A stretch of DNA of 64,000 nt from Brachionus koreanus (taxonomy: Eukaryota > Rotifera > Eurotatoria > Ploima > Brachionidae). The position numbers and the translations under genes were made by a program. This document shows, piece by piece, positions 59,201 through 64,000 of this stretch; within the stretch, counting starts at the first letter, position 1, and every line of letters begins with the position of its first letter. The stretch is from the NCBI GenBank assembly GCA_016987375.1, contig PJRA01000272.1, positions 1,112,936-1,176,935 of the forward strand, written 5' to 3'. Under the pieces are notes generated by a model, which ran no database searches, was not told the origin of the DNA, and saw nothing but the letters and a program-made list of their open reading frames with translations.

Positions 59201-60061
59201 AATAATTTTAAAGCAGCGTTTTATTTCAAAATTAAACTATTAAAATGAGCTTAATCAATTTGAAGTATTACAGCTCGTATTTAAAGAACATTAAAAACAT
59301 TCAAGACATCGCTTAAAAGCCTAATACAATGTAATTAAGCTGCACAATTAGCCAAATCGGTCTAAAACAAGTTACATAACCAAATTGGAAAATATTGCTT
59401 ATAACGCAAATTATGAAATTCATATTTAATCAATAGGAAAATTTCAAAATTTCCACAATCATAATCTAAAGAATAAAATTTTAACCTTTTTTTTTTCTCT
59501 CTAATCTAAACTATTCAAAATAGGAGTTATCCCTCAACTAAAATAACTTTAAATTATGATTAGCGCTAGAGTTATGATAATTGTGGCCAAATATTTTGTA
59601 TTGTCTTAATGCTGAAAATAAATTATCTTATCGGTGAATCATTATTCGACTCACAAATCAAAATTCTATTGGCCTGAGATCTACACTCATCGAATAGGTT
59701 AGATTGATGTTCAGATTTACTTAATAAATAATTCCAAAATTTACTTGATTATAATTTTTTCTTCTTACCTAAAACATATTTTTTGCATTTAAACAATTTC
59801 ATTCAAAAAGAAGCCCTCTATTTTTTCAATGCTCGATTAGTGTGAGCTTCTATTTTAGCCTATGTGTGTTTTTATCATTAGTATTCCATAGGAGTTTAAG
59901 ATAATTTGATTTGATTTTGTTTTGTATTTATTTTTTTTTCTTTAGATGTTATTTTCTTTCGAAACATAGAAATGAGTTCTATGTAGATGAATAAATAAAT
60001 TTTTTTTTAAAACAAATTCTAATAAATTCTATTAAACAACTCTTTGATGTAATTAAACATA
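56275..60061. other. long intergenic region
   Basis: About 3.8 kb, very AT-rich. The 83-codon frame at 57140-57391 begins with GTG and has mixed Ile/Ser/Lys composition. It could be part of an unseen exon, but no splice-supported neighbour was found. The 66-codon frame at 59043 is likewise unconvincing. The 5' promoters of the divergent CLK and the Ser/Asn-rich gene must lie at the two ends. Confidence 0.5.
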
Positions 60062-61888
60062 ATGTCTAAGTACAAGCCATCAGCTAGCTCGGCATCATCG
60101 TCGTCATCGTCCAATCAGCCCATATGGACGACTCTGACCACGCCGAGTCAGATAGCGCGAAAGTACGCTAGCATAGCGCCCATCTGGTGCCACATATCTC
60201 GGCCCAGACAGCTGAAGAAAAAATTCGCCTCCACTTTTCACCAGGCCCAAAACTTGTTATCGCGCACTCACTCAAAAGAAAACTCGGTCAACTCGAAATC
60301 AAACGAACTTGATGATGATACTGACGAGCTCACGTCTGCAAACACATATAAAAATTCGCTCACAGGCGGTGCCGATCTTGGCACGTCATCCAATTATTCA
60401 TTTAAAAAGCGAGACTCGTCGCTCGACTATAAATCGAGCAGAAAGAACGAGGTCAAAAGCGATCAGTTTGTGCCCTCGTCCAGCTCTTATGTGTCTTCGT
60501 ACACTACTAATCCGATCTCGAATGCCAGATGGACCTCCAAGCCAATCAACGCCTATAAAGAATCGTACGACAACAGCTCAGTGCTTGAGGACAATCAAAT
60601 ATCAAATGCTGAAGTTCCTACTGCCCGTAGACCAAACAAATACATTAGTTCTAAATATGGGCAGCAAGGATCCTCAGGCTCCAAAACAGAGCGCATCATT
60701 AGCAAATCGTCTAAAAGCAGCCCAAATCTGGTCTCCAAGGACAAAGATTACGAGAGTTTTTATACAGATAGATATGAGCCCAAATGGACAAATAGCTCAT
60801 ACAACAATTATGTTAACCACGGACACAGCCAGTACCATTCCAATCCCTCATACACTAATTACGGCTATAATAGCTATTCAAATTATTCGAATAACGACAA
60901 CTACAATCACTATAATTCGAATAGAGAAGATAAATGGAATGAATTGGATTCGATGTTGGGCGCTCAGTCGGCCTTGCTCAGTCGTCTAGAGTCCGATTTT
61001 GTGGCCAATCGAAATAAGCTTAAAACAAATTCAAATTTAAACACAATGGGCTCTTCTTCGACTATAAACTCTACAGGTAGCCAGTATAAAACACCCTCTT
61101 ATAGCAGCAAATACTCGGGCACTAGTGGCAATCTAAGCTCCAAGTCTCACAATAATATGTCTACTATAAGCAATGAAAATGAGAGCATTAGTAGCTATGT
61201 GCCAAGTAGGTATCGAACGCCGACTAAAAAAGCATCTGGCTCTACTACGTCCAAATATACGGCCAAATTAGATGACATTGAGCTAGAAAGTCAGAAAAAA
61301 GCGGCCAAAAAACCAACAAGTTTCATAAGCACAGCCAAAACTGAGCCTCTAATAGACTTGATTAAAAGCCTAGACATAGTAGAGGAGAAAAAATCCGATG
61401 ATACTGAAGATAAACTGCTGGGTATTGAGAAAACTCTTGATGAGTCAATAAACAAAGTTTTGAGTGAATCGATGGCAGAAAATTTCGCCAATTTGGCCGG
61501 CCTAGCTGCATCTGCTACGACTACTGGACTTGCAAATCAATCACCATCAGTGCCCAATACTCCCAATCAAGTTAATAATCATGATTTTGTAGACGATTTT
61601 ATAAATGATTATATTAATAGCACTTTGTTGAAAAGTGATACTAATACTGATATATCATCATCTGCCAACAATGCAGTAAATAATTTAGTTAATAATTCAG
61701 TGAATAATGGAGTAAATAATGCAGTTAGTGTTTGTAATGGAGTTGCTAGTGCAAATTCTAATGAAAATAGCACAGTAATTGAGAGTAACGGGTCGATGAA
61801 TAGTTTGAGTTTGAAAAATGAAGCTACTGATAATTTGGGTAGCTTGGTTAGTGTACACGAAACACCCAGCTGGTTTGTATCCGCTTGA
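60062..61888 (+). CDS. unrecognised Ser/Asn/Tyr-rich protein
   Basis: Single open exon, 608 aa, ATG at 60062. Residues 1-20 are polySer. About 20-60 are ordered and basic (TTPSQIARKYASIAPIWCH, then RPRQLKKKFASTF). About 60-290 are disordered with Tyr/Ser/Asn repeats (SYNNYVNHGHSQYHSNPSYT). A helical block near 295-322 reads KWNELDSMLGAQSALLSRLE. About 405-480 hold an acidic helical segment (EPLIDLIKSLDIVEE) and an Ala-rich helix (FANLAGLAASATT). The tail has degenerate NNxVNN repeats and ends PSWFVSA. No enzymatic domain or membrane segment. The 5' half has high third-position GC, unlike most neighbours. A further exon at about 62050 may be joined in some transcripts. Possibly a cytoskeletal or scaffold protein, but that is a guess; I do not recognise the family. 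Confidence 0.75.
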   Translation: MSKYKPSASSASSSSSSNQPIWTTLTTPSQIARKYASIAPIWCHISRPRQLKKKFASTFHQAQNLLSRTHSKENSVNSKSNELDDDTDELTSANTYKNSLTGGADLGTSSNYSFKKRDSSLDYKSSRKNEVKSDQFVPSSSSYVSSYTTNPISNARWTSKPINAYKESYDNSSVLEDNQISNAEVPTARRPNKYISSKYGQQGSSGSKTERIISKSSKSSPNLVSKDKDYESFYTDRYEPKWTNSSYNNYVNHGHSQYHSNPSYTNYGYNSYSNYSNNDNYNHYNSNREDKWNELDSMLGAQSALLSRLESDFVANRNKLKTNSNLNTMGSSSTINSTGSQYKTPSYSSKYSGTSGNLSSKSHNNMSTISNENESISSYVPSRYRTPTKKASGSTTSKYTAKLDDIELESQKKAAKKPTSFISTAKTEPLIDLIKSLDIVEEKKSDDTEDKLLGIEKTLDESINKVLSESMAENFANLAGLAASATTTGLANQSPSVPNTPNQVNNHDFVDDFINDYINSTLLKSDTNTDISSSANNAVNNLVNNSVNNGVNNAVSVCNGVASANSNENSTVIESNGSMNSLSLKNEATDNLGSLVSVHETPSWFVSA

Positions 61889-62049
61889 AGAATTATTTTT
61901 CTCAAGTGCTTGAGTGATTTGTGCATGGATTTGATTTAAACAAACAGCTACATTTTTAACATTGGTTTGTGTTGAGTTTATTAATGATTTAGTTTATCTT
62001 TTATTTTAGATTTAACTTTTGAGCTAAAGTAATGTTTATTTGTTAATTT

Positions 62050-62153
62050 AGGCTATTAACTCGAACCAAGAATTATTATATACCGAAAACAAGTAAAAAA
62101 CAAGTTGAAAAAACAATTGATGAACCTGAAATTCAAGTAAAACCTAAATTAGG
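62050..62153 (+). CDS. candidate downstream exon
   Basis: Preceded by TTAATTTAG and followed by GTAAGT. One frame is open throughout and reads LLTRTKNYYIPKTSKKQV, then EKTIDEPEIQVKPKL. It needs a preceding exon ending in phase 2, and no further exon was found to the right within the window. It could belong to an alternative transcript of the Ser/Asn-rich gene or to a gene continuing past the window. Confidence 0.45.
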
Positions 62154-62477
62154 TAAGTCAATATTTTTTTCTATAAGCTAATTTTAATTTTAATTGTAAA
62201 TTCTTACAATAACAATACTTTTTTAAATCTTAAAATAACAAAATTTGATTACTTTCCTTTACGTTCACTTATAAACTTATTTATGATTTAATAAATCTGA
62301 TCTTAAATGAAAATTATTGTAATGACTGTTTCTAGCACAAAAAAATATAATAAAAAAAATCTGCATCATTTCAAAAATTAATCTAAATTAATTTTTTTTA
62401 GAATGGTTTTTTATCTTAAAATTCTAGAAATAAAATATAGCTTTAAAATATGTCTTGGACAATTATGAAGAAGCTGA
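62154..62477. other. intron or intergenic sequence
   Basis: AT-rich; begins with a GTAAGT donor. Nothing else seen. Confidence 0.45.
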
Positions 62478-62707
62478 ATAATGGAACAAAAACCAAAAAC
62501 AAAGATTTTAAATTACAAAAACTTTTTTTCTAATGGTCCAAAAACTGTCCTGCAAAATGTATCAACTGATACAACTATACATCAACTAAATATATCAACT
62601 ATACAAACCTTGTATCAGTTGATACATTTTGCAGGACAGTTTTTGGACCATTAGAAAAAAAGTTTTTTTAATTTAAAATCTTTGTTTTTGGTTTTTGTTC
62701 CAATATT
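62478..62707. mobile_element. foldback MITE, well-preserved copy
   Basis: The left arm (about 62478-62574) and right arm (about 62610-62707) are near-perfect inverted repeats of about 97 bp. They include TGGAACAAAAACCAAAAACA, TCTAATGGTCCAAAAACTG, TCCTGCAAAATGTATCAACT and GATACAA. The spacer is about 35 bp. The same family is found, more decayed, at 48.8 and 49.25 kb. No ORF. Confidence 0.85.
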
Positions 62708-62974
62708 CACAATGCCTTAAAATGAACGAAAGTGATCAAATGATCAAACTGATAAGAATTCTGTATCTTCTTTAGAATTTCAAGAAGAATTGAATGTATT
62801 AACAAGGTCAAAAGTTTAATTGAAAATCTGCCAAGTCATCATGTCTCTAAATTAACTTTTAATCTGGAAGTTTCAAATAAAAGGCTTTAATATATAACTG
62901 AAAAACATGTATAAATAACATCATTCTTCTTTCTATCAAAATTAAATGTTACCGTAAACCCTTGCAATATTAGT

Positions 62975-63177
62975 ATGGGATAACTTTTGATTCTTAGGTT
63001 TTAGTCCACCTATAAGTGACGATTTATTCCATGTTAAAATCGGCCCCTTTGGGATGCTTGCATAAATATTCAGATTTCATGATTTGACGCGGTTTTAAAA
63101 TTTAAAAAACCTGTAAAATAACGCGCTTATGATCGCTTATGCATGCACTAAAACCTAAAAATCAAAAGTTATTCCAT
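62975..63177. mobile_element. 203-bp MITE with 31-bp terminal inverted repeats
   Basis: 62975-63005 and the reverse complement of 63147-63177 match at 29 of 31 positions (ATGGGATAACTTTTGATTCT, then TAGGTTTTAGT). The interior is GC-richer than its surroundings (GGCCCCTTTGGGATGC, GACGCGG) and has no ORF. Second, unrelated MITE type in this segment. Confidence 0.8.
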
Positions 63178-64000
63178 GCATGATATCGCATGGGTTTGTG
63201 GTATTTAATAAAAAAAATACAGGTTTTTTATACATGATTGTTTAATGGACATTAACTTCAATTATTTCATATTATATTTCATTAATTCATTCAATTAATT
63301 TCAATCAAATAAAAATGAATAAAAGCGGGATTGTTTCTTGCACTGAAATTTATTAAGTATAATATTATAATATTATTTCAAAATTAGGTGATGTTAAAAA
63401 AAAAATTTATTTAAATTAAAAGAGAAATATTTTGATAAATTTTGTAAACTTGTTTATTTTTTTTTAATTTAATTAAATATTTTTCAACGTTCTTATTTTT
63501 GAATAAACAATTCGATTAAAATGAAGCAATCAAGTGAATATCTAAGAGGCAGTCAAACCTCTATAACAGAATGAATCTTATTTGGGCTTGACGGCTTCTA
63601 AAATTGATTTAGGAATTTTGTCAGTTTCACCAAAATTTTAATCCGACAATTTTAGAAACTGAGAGGTATAAAGCGCTTAGTTGTTAAATAAATATTTGTG
63701 AATTTTAAACATTTAAAAAAATATTATCATAGAAATAAAAAACAGTCTTGATGTCATTAGCCTTTTGGTTAGAAAATTTAAATACTAGGTTAAAACAACA
63801 ACTTAAAAAAATATATGTGAATTGAATTTTATTTTCTTATTACATTAAGATAAAAATGCCCTATTTTTTAAAAAAAATTTTGCCCTTTATATTAATAATT
63901 TAATTCAAAAGAATTTTTTATTCTATAAAATATCAGATATTTTTTCTAGATTGCTAAATTCCATTAGAAAAGCATTGTTTGATCAAAAATTTGACATTTG
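63178..64000. other. AT-rich sequence to the right window edge
   Basis: No gene seen. Confidence 0.5.

Noticed and set aside
60309..60989. 226-codon alternative plus frame in the Ser/Asn-rich gene
   Set aside because: Shadow frame of the 608-aa ORF, which has the better composition and full span.

Overview
The window is a piece of an AT-rich animal nuclear genome with two assembly gaps (1050-1083 and 24852-25324). Genes are split by short introns, mostly 45-70 bp, with GT-AG borders. They encode clear orthologues of animal proteins: AADAC, CCDC42, WDR11, L3MBTL2, a Cys-type glutathione peroxidase, CNOT7/8, SUGT1, OBI1/RNF219 and a CLK kinase. The low GC content, tiny introns and ARM-TIR-SAM-like immune-type genes fit a small invertebrate, and a monogonont rotifer is my best guess. 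That assignment is inference; no marker gene settles it.

Layout. 1-3 kb: a possible gene end at the left edge, then a decayed integrase of the KRBA2-like family inside short inverted repeats. 3.0-4.4 kb (+): arylacetamide deacetylase-like esterase. 5.05-5.33 kb: an isolated GC-rich island. 6.1-12.2 kb (-): two intronless ARM-TIR-SAM-like paralogues separated by a Tc1-like transposase fragment. Their TIR segments are 371/374 nt identical while the rest of the genes has diverged. 13.4-15.6 kb (+): a fused pseudouridine-monophosphate glycosidase / PfkB kinase. 16.3-23.6 kb (-): CCDC42 followed upstream by WDR11. 23.6-26.5 kb: mobile-element debris, a gap, a LINE 3' end and a piggyBac-type MITE. 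26.6-30.6 kb (-): a broken coiled-coil locus and L3MBTL2. 32-34.2 kb (-): an intronless NERD/SGNH-like protein with unusual composition. 35.5-36.1 kb: a dead mariner. 36.6-37.5 kb (-): membrane-anchored glutathione peroxidase. 37.9 kb (+): a possible small secreted peptide. 39.6-40.6 kb (+): A4GALT-like glycosyltransferase. 42 kb: a 44-bp perfect foldback. 43.1-46.4 kb (+): CNOT7/8 and SUGT1. 47.3-51.0 kb (-): OBI1. 52.2-56.3 kb (-): CLK kinase with a SINE in one intron. 60.1-61.9 kb (+): an unrecognised Ser/Asn-rich protein. 62-64 kb: one more exon and two MITEs.

How genes relate. The genes form no operon and most are unrelated housekeeping functions: mRNA deadenylation (CNOT7/8), chromatin reading (L3MBTL2), replication-origin ubiquitination (OBI1), splicing-factor phosphorylation (CLK), co-chaperoning (SUGT1), cilia and trafficking (CCDC42, WDR11), redox and nucleoside salvage. 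The most unusual parts are the TIR pair, which looks like a lineage-specific innate-immune or NADase family shaped by gene conversion, and the NERD-(decayed helicase?)-SGNH protein. Exon coordinates were assembled by eye from splice signals, reading-frame continuity and remembered family sequence. In every multi-exon model the exon lengths sum to a multiple of three, but no transcript evidence was available.
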